Below are positions 36,221-49,794 of a DNA stretch of 64,000 nt, piece after piece. This DNA comes from Oasisia sp. SBJ-2009 (Eukaryota; Annelida; Polychaeta; Sabellida; Siboglinidae): assembly GCA_964017155.1 (NCBI GenBank), contig OZ024861.1:20262213-20326212 (forward strand). Reading direction: 5' to 3'. The notes under the pieces are model-generated. The model had not been told where the DNA came from, did no database searches, and saw only the letters and a list, made by a program, of their open reading frames with translations. A program made the translations under genes and the position numbers. Numbering within the stretch: position 1 is the first letter of the stretch; each line of letters starts with the position of its first letter.

Positions 36221-38850
36221 AGGGGTGGTTGGATGGATACGTTAAGTAGGAGTGGTTGGATGGATGCGCTAAGTAGGAGTGGTTGGATGGATACGTTAAT
36301 TACGAGTGGTTGGATGGATGTGTTAAGTAGGGGTGATTGGATGGATGCGTTAATTACGGTTGATTGAAAGGATGGCTACGTAGGGGTGGTTGGATGGATG
36401 CGATAAGTAGGGGTGGTTGAATGGATGCGTTATGTGGGGGGGGGGGGGGGTTGGATTGATGCTTTAAGTAGGAGTGGTTGGATGAATACGTTAAGTAGGG
36501 TTGGTTGTGTTTGGATTGGTGCGTAAAGTAGGGGTGATTGGATGGATGCATTAAGTAGGGGGGATTGGATGTATACGGTAAATATGGGTGGTTGGATGGA
36601 TGCGTTAAGAAGGGGTGTTTGGATGAATGCGCTAAGTAGGTTGGTTGGGTGGATGCGTTAATTTGGAGTGGTTGGATGGATATATTAAGTAGGAGTGGTT
36701 GGATAGAAGCTATAAGTAGGGGTGTTTTGATTGATGCATTAAATAGGGGTGGTTGGAGGGATACGTTATGTAGGGCTGGTTGGATGGACGCGTTAAGTAG
36801 AGGGGAATGGGTGGATACGATATGTAGAGGTGAATGGATGGATATACTAAGTAGAGGTGAATTGATGGATGCATTAATTAGGGGTTGTTGGATGGATGCG
36901 TTACACAGGGGTGGTTGGATGGATGCATTAAGTAGGAATGGTTGGATGGATACGTTAACTAGGGCTGCTTGAATAGATGCGTTATGTAGAGGTGGTTGGA
37001 TGGATGCGTTATGTAGGGGTGGTTGAATGGATGCCTTAATTAGGGGTGGTTGGATTGATGCGTTAAGTAGGGCTGCTTGAATAGATGCGTTATGTAGAGG
37101 TAGTTGGATGGATGCGTTATGTAGGAGTGGTTGAATGGATGCCTTAATTAGGGGTGGTTGGATTGATGAGTTATGTAGGGGTGGTTGGATGGATGCGTTG
37201 AATATGGGTGGTTGGATGGATGCGTTAAGTAGGAGTGGTTGGATGGATGCGCTAAGTAGGAGTGGTTGGATATATAGGCTAAGCAGGAGTATTTGGATGG
37301 ATGCGTTAAGTAGGGGTGATTGGATGGATGCGCTAAGTACGGGTGGTTGAATGGATTGGATAAGTAGGGGTGCTTGGATGGATGCGTTAAGTAGGGGTGG
37401 TTGAAGGGATGCGTTAAGTAAGGGTGGTTGGATGGATGCGTTATGTAGTGGTGGTTGAATGGATTCGTTATGTAGGGGTGGTTGTTGGATGCATTAAGTT
37501 GTGGTGAATGGATGGAAGCATTGAGTAGGGGAGCTTGGATGGATGCGTTATGTAGGGGTGGTTGGATGGAGGCGTAAAGTAGGGGTGGTAGGATGGATGT
37601 ATTAAGTAGAGGTGATTGGATGGATGCATTAAGTAGTGGTAGTTGGATGGATACGTTAAGTAGGGGTGGTTGGAAGGATGCGTTAAATAGGGGTGGTTGG
37701 ATGGATGCGCTAAGTAGAGGTGGTTGGATGGATGCGCTAGGTAGGTGTGATTGGATGGTAGCAATAAGTAGGAGTGGTGGGATTGATATGTTAAGAAGGG
37801 GTGATTGAAAGGATGCATTAGGTAGGGAAGATTTGATGGATACGTTAAATAGGGGTGGTTGGATGCATGCGTTAAGAAGAGGTGATTGGATGGACGCGTT
37901 AAGTAGGGGAGATTGGATAGATACGTTATGTAGGGATGGCTGGATGGATGCGCTAAGCAGGGGTGTTTGAATGGATACATTATGTAGGGGTGGTTGGATG
38001 GATGCGCTATGTAGGGGTGGTTGAATGGATGCGTTAATTAGGGGTGGTTGGATTGATGAGTTATGTAGGGGTGGTTGGACGGATGCGTTAAATAGGGGTG
38101 GTTGGATGGATGCGCTAAGTAGGAGTTGTTGGATGGATGCGCAGAGTAGGAGTGGTTGGATGGATACGCTAAGCAGGAGTGGTTGGATGGATGTGTTAAG
38201 TAGGGGTGATTGGATGGATGCGTTAAGTACGGGAGGATGAATGGATTGGATAGGTAGAGGTGCTTCGATGTATGCGTTAAGTAGGGGTGGTTGAATGGAT
38301 GCGTTATGTAGGGGTGGTTGGATGGATGCGTTATGTAGTGGGCGTTGAATGGATGCGTTATGTAGGGTTGGTTGTTGGATGCTTTAGTTAGAGGTGAATG
38401 GATGGATGCGATACGTAGGGGTGGTTGGATGGATGCATTAAGTAGAGGTGAATGGATGGAAGCATTAAGTAGGGGAGGTTGAATGGATGCGTTATGTAGG
38501 GGCGGTTGGATGGATGCGTAAAGTAGTGGTGGTTAGATGGATGTATTAAGTAGAGGTGATTGGATGGATGCATTAAGTAGGGGTAGTTGGATTGAAACGT
38601 TATGTAGGGGAGGTTGGATGGATGCGTTAAATAGGGGTGGTTGGATGGATGCGCTAAGTAGGGGTGGTTGGTTGGATGCGTTAAGTAGGGGTGATTGGAT
38701 GGATGCATTAAGTAGGAGTGGTTGGATTGATACGTTAAGAAGGGGTGATTTAATGGATGCACTAAGTAGGAGTGGTTGGATGGATACGTTAACTACGAGT
38801 GGTGGGATGGATGTGTTAAGTAGGGGTGATTGGATGGATGCTTTTAGAAG
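36221..38850 (+). repeat. 2.79-kb tandem pair within U1, copy b
   Basis: This is the adjacent direct copy of 33436-36220. It is 161 bp shorter owing to a clean deletion at about 38365-38380 between two direct copies of a 17-bp sequence (GGTTGTTGG then ATGCTTTA). Its G homopolymer is 15 long (36436-36450), against 10 in copy a. Beyond about 38890 it follows the other branch of the monomer order. Confidence 0.85.
36436..36450 (+). repeat. G homopolymer (15 G)
   Basis: This is the longest of four paralogous G tracts and lies at the equivalent position in the second 2.79-kb copy. The extra G residues shift the reading frame of the array here. Confidence 0.9.
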
Positions 38851-41275
38851 GGGTGGTTGGATGGATACGTTAAGTAGGAGTGGTTGGATGGATGCGTTAA
38901 GTAGGAGTGGTTGGATGGATTCGTTTAGTACGACTGGTGAGATGGAAGCGTTAAGTAGGGGTGATTGGATGGATGCGTTTATTAGGGGTGGTTGGATGGA
39001 TACGTTAAGTAGGAGTGGTTGGATGGATGCGTTAAGTACGGTTGGTTGAATGGATGGCTAAGTAGGGGTGGTTGGATGGATGCGTTAAGTAGGGTTGGTT
39101 GTGTTTGGATGGGTGCGTAAAGTAGGGGTGATTGGATGGATGCATTAAGTAGCGGAGATTGGATGTATACGTTAACTATGGGTGGTTGGATGGATGCGTT
39201 AAGAAGGGGTGGTTGGATAAATGCGCTAAGTAGGTTGGTTGGGTGGATGCTTTAATTAGGAGTGGTTGGATGGATATATTAAGTAGGAGTGGTTGGATAG
39301 AAGCTATAAGTAGCGGTGTTTTGATTGATGCGTTAAGTAGGGGTGGTTGAATGGATGCGTTATGTAAGGGATGGTTGGATGGATGCGTTAAGTAGGGGTG
39401 GTTGAATGGATGCGTTATGTAGGGGTGGTTGGATGGATGCTTTAAGTACGGGTGTTTGAATTGATGCATTAAATAGGGGTGGTTGGAGGGATACGTTATG
39501 TGGGGCTAGTTGGAAGGACGCGTTAAGTAGGGGTGGTTGAATGGTTGCCTTAATTAGGGGTGGTTGGATTGATGAGTTATGTAGGGGTGGTTGGATGGAT
39601 GCGTTAAATATAGGTGGTTGGATGGATGCGCTAAGTAGGAGTGGTTGGACGGATGCGCTAAGTAGGAGTGGTTGGATGTATAGGCTAAGCAGGAGTAGTT
39701 GGATGGATGCGTTAAGTAGGGGTGATTGGATGGACGCGCTAAGTACGGGTGGTTGAATGGATTGGATAAGTAGGGGTGCTTGGATGGATGCGTTAAGTAG
39801 GGGTGGTTGAAGGGATGCGTTAAGTAAGGGTGGTTGGATGGATGCGTTATGTAGTGGTGGTTGATTGGATTCGTTATGTAGGGGTGGTTGTTGGATGGTT
39901 TAAGTAGAGGTGAATGGATGGATGCGTTACGTAGGGGTGGTTGGATGGATGCATTAAGTTGTGGTGAATGGATGGAAGCATTAAGTAGGGGAGGTTGGAT
40001 GGATGCGTTATGTAGGGGTGGTTGGATGGATGTATTAAGTAGAGGTGATTGGATGGATGCATTAAGTAGGGGTAGTTGGATTGAAACGTTATGTAGGGGT
40101 GGTTGGATGGATGCGTTAAATAGGGGTGGTTGGATGGATACGCTAAGTAGGGGTGGTTGCTTGGATGCGTTAAGTAGGGGTGATTGGATGGACGCATTAA
40201 GTAGGAGTGGTTGGATTGATACGTTAAGAAGGGGTGATTTAATGGATGCATTAAGTAGGAGTGGTTGGATGGATACGTTAAGTACGAGTGGTGGGATGGA
40301 TGTGTTAAGTAGGGGTGATTGGATGGATGCTTTTAGTAGGGGTGGTTGGATGGATACGTTAAGTAGGAGTGGTTGGATGGATGCGTTAAGTAGGAGTGGT
40401 TGAATGGATTCGTTTAGTACGACTGGTGAGATGGAAGCGTTAAGTAGGGGTGATTGGATGGATGCCTTTATTAGGGGTGGTTGGATGGATACGTTAAGTA
40501 GGAGTGGTTGGATGGATGCGTTAAGCACGGTTGGTTGAATGGATGGCTAAGTAGGGGTGGTTGGATGGATGCGTTTTGTAGGGGTGGTTGAATGGATGCC
40601 TTAATTAGAGGTGGTTGGATTGATGCGTTAAGTAGGGCTGCTTGAATAGATGCGTTATGTAGAGGTGGTTGGATGGATGCCTTAATTAGGGGTGGTTGGA
40701 TTGATGAGTTATGTAGGGGTGGTTGGATGGATGCGTTAAATATGGGTGGTTGGATGGATGCGCTAAGTAGGAGTGGTTGGATGGATGCGCTAATTAGGAG
40801 TGGTTGGATGGATGCGTTAAGTAGGGGTGATTGGATGGATGCGTTAAATACGGGTGGTTGAATGGATTGGATAAGTATGGGTGCTTGGATGGATGCGTTA
40901 AGTAGGGGTGGTTGAAGGGATGCGTTAATTAAGGGTGGTTGGATGGATGCGTTGTGTAGTGGTGGTTGAATGGATTCGATATGTAGGGGTGGTTGTTGGA
41001 TGGTTTAAGTAGAGTTGAATGGATGGATGCGTGACGTAGGGATGGTTGGATGGATGCATTAAGTAGGGGAGGTTGAATGGATGCGTTATGTAGGGGTGGT
41101 TGGATGGAGGCGTAAAGTAGGGGTGATTGGATGGATTTATTAAGTAGAGGTGATTGGGTGGATGCATTAAGTAGTGGTAGTTGGATGGACACGTTAAGTA
41201 GGGATGGTTGGAAGGATTCGTTAAATAGGGGTGGTTGGATGGATGCGCTAAGTAGGGGTGGTTGGATGGATGCGT
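38655..41275 (+). repeat. 2,621-bp tandem pair within U1, copy a
   Basis: The sequence recurs at offset 2,621 bp, first differing on the left at 38654 C versus 41275 T. Shared markers include GGGTTGGTTGTGTTTGG near 39093 and GGTTGCTTGGATGCG near 40156 (the latter lost in copy b by an 81-bp deletion). The period is 97 monomers plus 2 bp. Confidence 0.85.
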
Positions 41276-43800
41276 TAAGTAGGGGTGGTTGGTTGGATGC
41301 GTTAAGTAGGGGTGATTGGATGGATGCATTAAGTAGGAGTGGTTGGATTGATACGTTAAGATGGGGTGATTTAATGGATGCACTAAGTAGGAGTGGTTGG
41401 ATGGATACGTTAACTACGAGTGGTGGGATGGATGTGTTAAGTAGGGGTGATTGGATGGATGCTTTTAGAAGGGGTGGTTGGATGGATACGTTAAGTAGGA
41501 GTGGTTGGATGGATGCGTTAAGTAGGAGTGGTTGGATGGATTCGTTTAGTACGACTGGTGAGATGGAAGCGTTAAGTAGGGGTGATTGGATGGATGCGTT
41601 TATTAGGGGTGGTTGGATGGATACGTTAAGTAGGAGTGGTTGGATTGATGCGTTAAGTACGGTTGGTTGAATGGATGGCTAAGTAGGGGTGGTTGGGTGG
41701 ATGCGTTAAGTAGGGTTGGTTGTGTTTGGATGGGTGCGTAAAGTAGGGGTGATTGGATGGATGCATTAAGTAGCGGAGATTGGATGTATACGTTAACTAT
41801 GGGTGGTTGGATGGATGCGTTAAGAAGGGGTGGTTGGATAAATGCGCTAAGTAGGTTGGTTGGGTGGATGCTTTAATTAGGAGTGGTTGGATGGATATAT
41901 TAAAAGCTATAAGTAGCGGTGTTTTGATTGATGCGTTAAGTAGGGGTGGTTGATTGGATGCGTTATGTAAGGGATGGTTGGATGGATGCGTTAAGTAGGG
42001 GTGGTTGAATGGATGCGTTATGTAGGGGTGGTTGGATGGATGCTTTAAGTACGGGTGTTTGAATTGATGCATTAAATAGGGGTGGTTGGAGGGATACGTT
42101 ATGTGGGGCTGGTTGGAAGGACGCGTTAAGTAGGGGTGGTTGAATGGTTGCCTTAATTAGGGGTGGTTGGATTGATGAGTTATGTAGGGGTGGTTGGATG
42201 GATGCGTTAAATATAGGTGGTTGGATGGATGCGCTAAGTAGGAGTGGTTGGACGGATGCGCTAAGTAGGAGTGGTTGGATGTATAGGCTAAGCAGGAGTA
42301 GTTGGATGGATGCGTTAAGTAGGGGTGATTGGATGGACGCGCTAAGTACGGGTGGTTGAATGGATTGGATAAGTAGGGGTGCTTGGATGGATGCGTTAAG
42401 TAGGGGTGGTTGAAGGGATGCGTTAAGTAAGGGTGGTTGGATGGATGCGTTATGTAGTGGTGGTTGATTGGATTCGTTATGTAGGGGTGGTTGTTGGATG
42501 GTTTAAGTAGAGGTGAATGGATGGATGCGTTACGTAGGGGTGGTTGGATGGATGCATTAAGTTGTGGTGAATGGATGGAAGCATTAATTAGGGGAGGTTG
42601 GATGGATGCGTTATGTAGGGGTGGTTGGATGGATGTATTAAGTAGAGGTGATTGGATGGATGCATTAAGTAGGGGTAGTTGGATTGAAACGTTATGTAGG
42701 GGTGGTTGGATGGATGCGTTAAATAGGGGTGGTTGGATTGATACGTTAAGAAGGGGTGATTTAATGGATGCATTAAGTAGGAGTGGTTGGATGGATACGT
42801 TAAGTACGAGTGGTGGGATGGATGTGTTAAGTAGGGGTGATTGGATGGATGTTTTTAGTAGGGGTGGTTGGATGGATACGTTAAGTAGGAGTGGTTGGAT
42901 GGATGCGTTAAGTAGGAGTGGTTGAATGGATTCGTTTAGTACGACTGGTGAGATGGAAGCGTTAAGTAGGGGTGATTGGATGGATGCCTTTATTAGGGGT
43001 GGTTGGATGGATACGTTAAGTAGGAGTGGTTGGATGGATGCGTTAAGCACGGTTGGTTGAATGGATGGCTAAGTAGGGGTGGTTGGATGGATGCGTTTTG
43101 TAGGGGTGGTTGAATGGATGCTTTGATTAGAGGTGGTTGGATTGATGCGTTAAGTAGGGCTGCTTGAATAGATGCGTTATGTAGAGGTGGTTGGATGGAT
43201 GCCTTAATTAGGGGTGGTTGGATTGATGAGTTATGTAGGGGTGGTTGGATGGATGCGTTAAATATGGGTGGTTGGATGGATGCGCTAAGTAGGAGTGGTT
43301 GGATGGATGCGCTAATTAGGAGTGGTTGGATGGATGCGTTAAGTAGGGGTGATTGGATGGATGCGTTAAATACGGGTGGTTGAATGGATTGGATAAGTAT
43401 GGGTGCTTGGATGGATGCGTTAAGTAGGGGTGGTTGAAGGGATGCGTTAATTAAGGGTGGTTGGATGGATGCGTTATGTAGTGGTGGTTGAATGGATTCG
43501 ATATGTAGGGGTGGTTGTTGGATGGTTTAAGTAGAGTTGAATGGATGGATGTGTACCGTAGGGATGGTTGGATGGATGCATTAAGTAGGGGAGGTTGAAT
43601 GGATGCGTTGTGTAGGGGTGGTTGGATGGAGGCGTAAAGTAGGGGTGATTGGATGGATTTATTAAGTAGAGGTGATTGGATGGATGCATTAAGTAGTGGT
43701 AGTTGGATGGACACGTTAAGTAGGGATGGTTGGAAGGATTCGTTAAATAGGGGTGGTTGGATGGATGCGCTAAGTAGGGGTGGTTGGATGGATGCGTTAA
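41276..43800 (+). repeat. 2,621-bp tandem pair within U1, copy b (shortened)
   Basis: This is the direct copy of 38655-41275 carrying two deletions. The first is 18 bp at about 41904, where ATATATTAA joins directly to AAGCTATAAG. The second is 81 bp (three monomers) near 42727. The offset from copy a drops from 2,621 to 2,603 and then 2,522. It ends near 43800, where the next monomer becomes AGTAGGTGTGATTGG. Confidence 0.85.
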
Positions 43801-46168
43801 GTAGGTGTGATTGGATGGTAGCAATAAGTAGGAGTGGTAGGATTGATATGTTAAGAAGGGGTGATGGAAAGGATTAGGTAGGGAAGATTGGATGGATACG
43901 TTAAATAGGGGTTGTTGGATGCATGCGTTAAGAAGAGGTGATTGGATGGATGCGTTAAGTAGGGGAGATTGGATATATTCGTTATGTAGGGGTGGTTGGA
44001 TGGATACGCTAAGCAGGGGTGGTTGAATGGATGCATTACGTAGGGGTGGTTGATTGGATGCTTTAAGTACGGGTGTTTGAATTGATGCGTTAAATAGGGG
44101 TGGTTGGAGGGATATGTTATGTAGGGCTGGTTGCAAGGATGCGTTAAGTAGAGGTGAATGGATGGATAAGATATGAAGAGGTGGTTGGATGGATTCGTTA
44201 AGTAGAGGTGAATGGATGGATCAACTAAGTAGAGGTGAATTGATGGATGCATTAATTAGAGGTTGTTGGATGGATGCATTAAGTAGGGATGGTTGGATGG
44301 ATGCGTTAAGTAGGGGTGGTTGAATGGATGCGTTATGTAGGGGTGGTTGGATGGATCCGTTATGTAGTGGTGGTTGAATGGATGCATTATGTAGGGGTGG
44401 TTGTTGGATGCTTTAAGTAGAGGTGAATGGATGGACGCGTTACGTAGGGGTGGTTGGATGGATGCATTAAGTTCAGGTGCATGGATGGAAGCATTAAGTA
44501 GGGGAGGTTGGATGGATGCGTTATGTAGGGGTGGTTGGATGGATGCGCTACGTAGTTGTGGTTGTTGGATGCTTTAGTTAGAGGTGAATGGATGGATGCG
44601 ATACGTAGGGGTGGTTGGATGGATGCATTAAGTTGAGGTGAATGGATGGAAGCATTAAGTAGGGGAGGTTGGATGGATGCGTTATGTAGGGGTAGTTGGA
44701 TGGATGCGTAAAGTAGGGGTGGTTAGATGGATGTATTAAGTAGAGGTGATTGGATGGATGCATTAAGTAGGGGTAGTTGGATTGAAATGTTATGTAGGGG
44801 TGGTTGGATGGATGCGTTAAATAGGGGTGGTTGGATGGATACGCTAAGTAGGGGTGGTTGGATGGATGCGTTAAGTAGGGGTGATTGGATGGATGCATTA
44901 AGTAGGAGTGGTTGGATTGATACGTTAAGAAGGGGTGATTTAATGGATGCATTAAGTAGGAGTGGTTGGATGGATACGTTAAGTTCGAGTGGTGGGATGG
45001 ATGTGTTAAGTAGGGGTGATTGGATGGATGCTTTTAGTAGGGGTGGTTGGATGGATACGTTAAGTAGGAGTGGTTGGATGGATGCGTTAAGTAGGAGTGG
45101 TTGGATGGATTCGTTTAGTACGAGTGGTGAGATGGAAGCGTTAAGTAGGGGTGATTGGTGGATGCGTTTATTAGGGGTGGTTGGATGGATACGTTAAGTA
45201 GGAGTGGTTGGATGGATGCGTTAAGTAGGAGTGGCTGGATGGATGCGTTAAGTAGGGGTGATTGGATGGATGCGTTAAGTGCGGTTGGTTGAATGGATGG
45301 CTAAGTAGGGGTGGTTGGATGGATGCGTTAAGTACGGGTGGTGGAATGGATGCGTTATGTAGGGATGGTTGGATTGATGCTTTAAGTAAGGGTGGTTGGA
45401 TTGATACGTTAAGTAGGGTTCGTTGTGTTTGGATGGATGCGTAAAGTACGGGTGATTGGATGGATGCATTAAGTAGGGGAGATTGGATGGATACGATAAA
45501 TATGGGTGGTTGGATGGATGCGTTAAGAAGGGGTGGTTGGATGAATGCGCTAAGTAGGTTGGTTGGGTGGATGCGTTAATTAGGAATGGTTGGATGGATA
45601 CGTTAAGTAGGAGTGGTTGGATGGATGTGATACGTACGGCTGGTTGGATGGACGCGTTAAGTAGAGGTGAATGGATGGATATACTAAGTAGAGGTGAATT
45701 GATGGATGCATTAATTAGGGGTTGTTGGATGGATGCGTTACACAGGGGTGGTTGGATGGATGCATTAATTAGGGATTGGTGGATGGATGCGTTAAGAAGG
45801 GCTGCTTGAATAGATGCGTTATGTAGAGGTGGTTGGATGGATGTGTTAATTAGGGGTGGTTGGATTAATGAGATATGTAGGGGTGGTTGGATGGATGCGT
45901 TAAATAGGGGTGGTTGGATGGATGCGCTAAGTAGGAGTGGTTGGATGGGTGCGTTAAGTAGGAGTGGTTGGATGGATGCGTTAAGTAGGGGTGATTGGAA
46001 GGATGCGTTAAGTACGGGTGGTTGAATGGATTGGATAATTAGGGGTGCTTGGATGGTAGCAATAAGTACGAGTGGTTGGATTGGTACGTTAAGAAGAGTT
46101 GATTGAATGGACGCATTAGGTAGGGAAGATTGGATGGATACGTTAAATAGTGGTGGTTGGATGGATGC

Positions 46169-49100
46169 GTTAAGTAGAGGTGAATGGATGGAAGCATTAA
46201 GTAGGGGAGGTTGGATGGATGCGTTATGCAGGGGTGGTTGGATGGATGCGTTAAATAGGGGTGGTTAGAAGGATGCGCTAAGTAGGGGTGGTTGGATGGA
46301 TGCATTATGTAGGAGTGGTTGGATTGATACGTTAAGAAGGGGTGATTGAATGTATGCATTAGGTAGGAGTGGTTGGATGGATACGTTATGTACGAGTGGT
46401 GGGATGGATGCGTTAAGTAGGGGTGATTGGACGGATGCGTTTAGTAGGGGTGGTTGGATGGATACGTTAAGTAGGAGTGGTTGGTTGGATGCGCTAAGTA
46501 GGAGTGGTTGGATGGATACGTTAATTACGAGTGGTTGGATGGATGTGTTAAGTAGGGGTGATTGGATGGATGCGTTAATTACGGTTGATTGAAAGGATGG
46601 CTACGTAGGGGTGGTTGGATGGATGCGATAAGTAGGGGTGGTTGAATGGATGCGTTATGTGGGGGGGGGTTGGATTGATGCTTTAAGTAGGAGTGGTTGG
46701 ATGAATACGTTAAGTAGGGTTGGTTGTGTTTGGATTGGTGCGTAAAGTAGGGGTGATTGGATGGATGCATTAAGTAGGGGGGGATTGGATGTATACGGTA
46801 AATATGGGTGGTTGGATGGATGCGTTAAGAAGGGGTGTTTGGATGAATGCGCTAAGTAGGTTGGTTGGGTGGATGCGTTAATTTGGAGTGGTTGGATGGA
46901 TATATTAAGTAGGAGTGGTTGGATAGAAGCTATAAGTAGGGGTGTTTTGATTGATGCATTAAATAGGGGTGGTTGGAGGGATACGTTATGTAGGGCTGGT
47001 TGGATGGACGCGTTAAGTAGAGGGGAATGGGTGGATACGATATGTAGAGGTGAATGGATGGATATACTAAGTAGAGGTGAATTGATGGATGCATTAATTA
47101 GGGGTTGTTGGATGGATGCGTTACACAGGGGTGGTTGGATGGATGCATTAAGTAGGAATGGTTGGATGGATACGTTAACTAGGGCTGCTTGAATAGATGC
47201 GTTATGTAGAGGTGGTTGGATGGATGCGTTATGTAGGGGTGGTTGAATGGATGCCTTAATTAGGGGTGGTTGGATTGATGCGTTAAGTAGGGCTGCTTGA
47301 ATAGATGCGTTATGTAGAGGTAGTTGGATGGATGCGTTATGTAGGAGTGGTTGAATGGATGCCTTAATTAGGGGTGGTTGGATTGATGAGTTATGTAGGG
47401 GTGGTTGGATGGATGCGTTGAATATGGGTGGTTGGATGGATGCGTTAAGTAGGAGTGGTTGGATGGATGCGCTAAGTAGGAGTGGTTGGATATATAGGCT
47501 AAGCAGGAGTATTTGGATGGATGCGTTAAGTAGGGGTGATTGGATGGATGCGCTAAGTACGGGTGGTTGAATGGATTGGATAAGTAGGGGTGCTTGGATG
47601 GATGCGTTAAGTAGGGGTGGTTGAAGGGATGCGTTAAGTAAGGGTGGTTGGATGGATGCGTTATGTAGTGGTGGTTGAATGGATTCGTTATGTAGGGGTG
47701 GTTGTTGGATGCATTAAGTTGTGGTGAATGGATGGAAGCATTGAGTAGGGGAGCTTGGATGGATGCGTTATGTAGGGGTGGTTGGATGGAGGCGTAAAGT
47801 AGGGGTGGTAGGATGGATGTATTAAGTAGAGGTGATTGGATGGATGCATTAAGTAGTGGTAGTTGGATGGATACGTTAAGTAGGGGTGGTTGGAAGGATG
47901 CGTTAAATAGGGGTGGTTGGATGGATGCGCTAAGTAGAGGTGGTTGGATGGATGCGTTAAGTAGGGGTGGTTGAAGGGATGCGTTAATTAAGGGTGGTTG
48001 GATGGATGCGTTATGTAGTGGTGGTTGAATGGATTCGATATGTAGGGGTGGTTGTTGGATGGTTTAAGTAGAGTTGAATGGATGGATGCGTACCGTAGGG
48101 ATGTTTGGATGGATGCATTAAGTAGGGGAGGTTGAATGGGTGCGTTATGTAGGGGTGGTTGGATGGAGGCGTAAAGTAGGGGTGATTGGATGATATTAAG
48201 TAGAGGTGATTGGATGGATGCATTAAGTAGTGGTAGTTGGATGGACACGTTAAGTAGGGATGGTTGGAAGGATTCGTTAAATAGGGGTGGTTGGATGGAT
48301 GCGCTAAGTAGGGGTGGTTGGATGGATGCGTTAAGTAGGTGTGATTGGATGGTAGCAATAAGTAGGAGTGGTAGGATTGATATGTTAAGAAGGGGTGATG
48401 GAAAGGATTAGGTAGGGAAGATTGGATGGATACGTTAAATGGGGTTGTTGGATGCATGCGTTAAGAAGAGGTGATTGGATGGATGCGTTAAGTAGGGGAG
48501 ATTGGATATATACGTTATGTAGGGGTGGTTGGATGGATACGCTAAGCAGGGGTGGTTGAATGGATGCATTACGTAGGGGTGGTTGATTGGATGCTTTAAG
48601 TACGGGTGTTTGAATTGATGCGTTAAATAGGGGTGGTTGGAGGGATATGTTATGTAGGGCTGGTTGCAAGGATGCGTTAAGTAGAGGTGAATGGATGGAT
48701 AAGATATGAAGAGGTGGTTGGATGGATTCGTTAAGTAGAGGTGAATGGATGGATAAACTAAGTAGAGGTGAATTGATGGATGCATTAATTAGAGGTTGTT
48801 GGATGGATGCGTTACACAGGGGTGGTTGGATAGATGCATTAAGTAGGGATGGTTGGATGGATGCGTTAAGTAGGGGTGGTTGAATGGATGCGTTATGTAG
48901 GGGTGGTTGGATGGATCCGTTATGTAGTGGTGGTTGAATGGATGCATTATGTAGGGGTGGTTGTTGGATGCTTTAAGTAGAGGTGAATGGATGGACGCGT
49001 TACGTAGGGGTGGTTGGATGGATGCATTAAGTTCAGGTGCATGGATGGAAGCATTAAGTAGGGGAGGTTGGATGGATGCGTTATGTAGGGGTGGTTGGAT

Positions 49101-49794
49101 GGATGCGCTACGTAGTTGTGGTTGTTGGATGCTTTAGTTAGAGGTGAATGGATGGATGCGATACGTAGGGGTGGTTGGATGGATGCATTAAGTTGAGGTG
49201 AATGGATGGAAGCATTAAGTAGGGGAGGTTGGATGGATGCGTTATGTAGGGGTAGTTGGATGGATGCGTAAAGTAGGGGTGGTTAGATGGATGTATTAAG
49301 TAGAGGTGATTGGATGGATGCATTAAGTAGGGGTAGTTGGATTGAAATGTTATGTAGGGGTGGTTGGATGGATGCGTTAAATAGGGGTGGTTGGATGGAT
49401 ACGCTAAGTAGGGGTGGTTGGATGGATGCGTTAAGTAGGGGTGATTGGATGGATGCATTAAGTAGGAGTGGTTGGATTGATACGTTAAGAAGGGGTGATT
49501 TAATGGATGCATTAAGTAGGAGTGGTTGGATGGATACGTTAAGTTCGAGTGTTGGGATGGATGTGTTAAGTAGGGGTGATTGGATGGATGCTTTTAGTAG
49601 GGGTGGTTGGATGGATACGTTAAGTAGGAGTGGTTGGATGGATGCGTTAAGTAGGAGTGGTTGGATGGATTCGTTTAGTACGAGTGGTGAGATGGAAGCG
49701 TTAAGTAGGGGTGATTGGTGGATGCGTTAAGTAGCAGTGGTTGGATGGATGCGTTAAGTAGGAGTGGCTGGATGGATGCGTTAAGTAGGGGTGA
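46169..49794 (+). repeat. Higher-order unit copy U2, internally deleted
   Basis: It is built from the start of U1 (33159-34947, offset 13,009-13,010) joined directly at about 47957 to the U1 interior from 43420, running to about 45270 (offset 4,537-4,560). The 8.5 kb between 34948 and 43419 is absent. The junction lies inside a shared GGTTGGATGGATGCG, so monomer phase is kept. An in-phase loss of one monomer relative to neighbouring copies is also visible around 44270 in U1, compared with 48810 here. Confidence 0.85.
46661..46669 (+). repeat. G homopolymer (9 G)
   Basis: This is the paralogous G tract in copy U2, at offset 13,010 from the 10-G tract, with identical flanks (TTATGT and TTGGATTGATGC). 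Confidence 0.9.

Larger units (their letters stand above)
33142..46168 (+). repeat. About 13.0-kb higher-order unit, copy U1
   Basis: This is the longest recognisable unit in the window. Its start matches 46152 onwards (offset 13,010), and its part from 34639 to 46168 matches 49795-61447. The left limit of that match is a G/A difference at 34638/49794 and the right limit a G/C difference at 46169/61448. It contains nested 2.79-kb and 2.62-kb tandem pairs. Divergence from U3 consists of scattered substitutions and a few indels of 18, 81, 134 and 161 bp. Confidence 0.88.
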
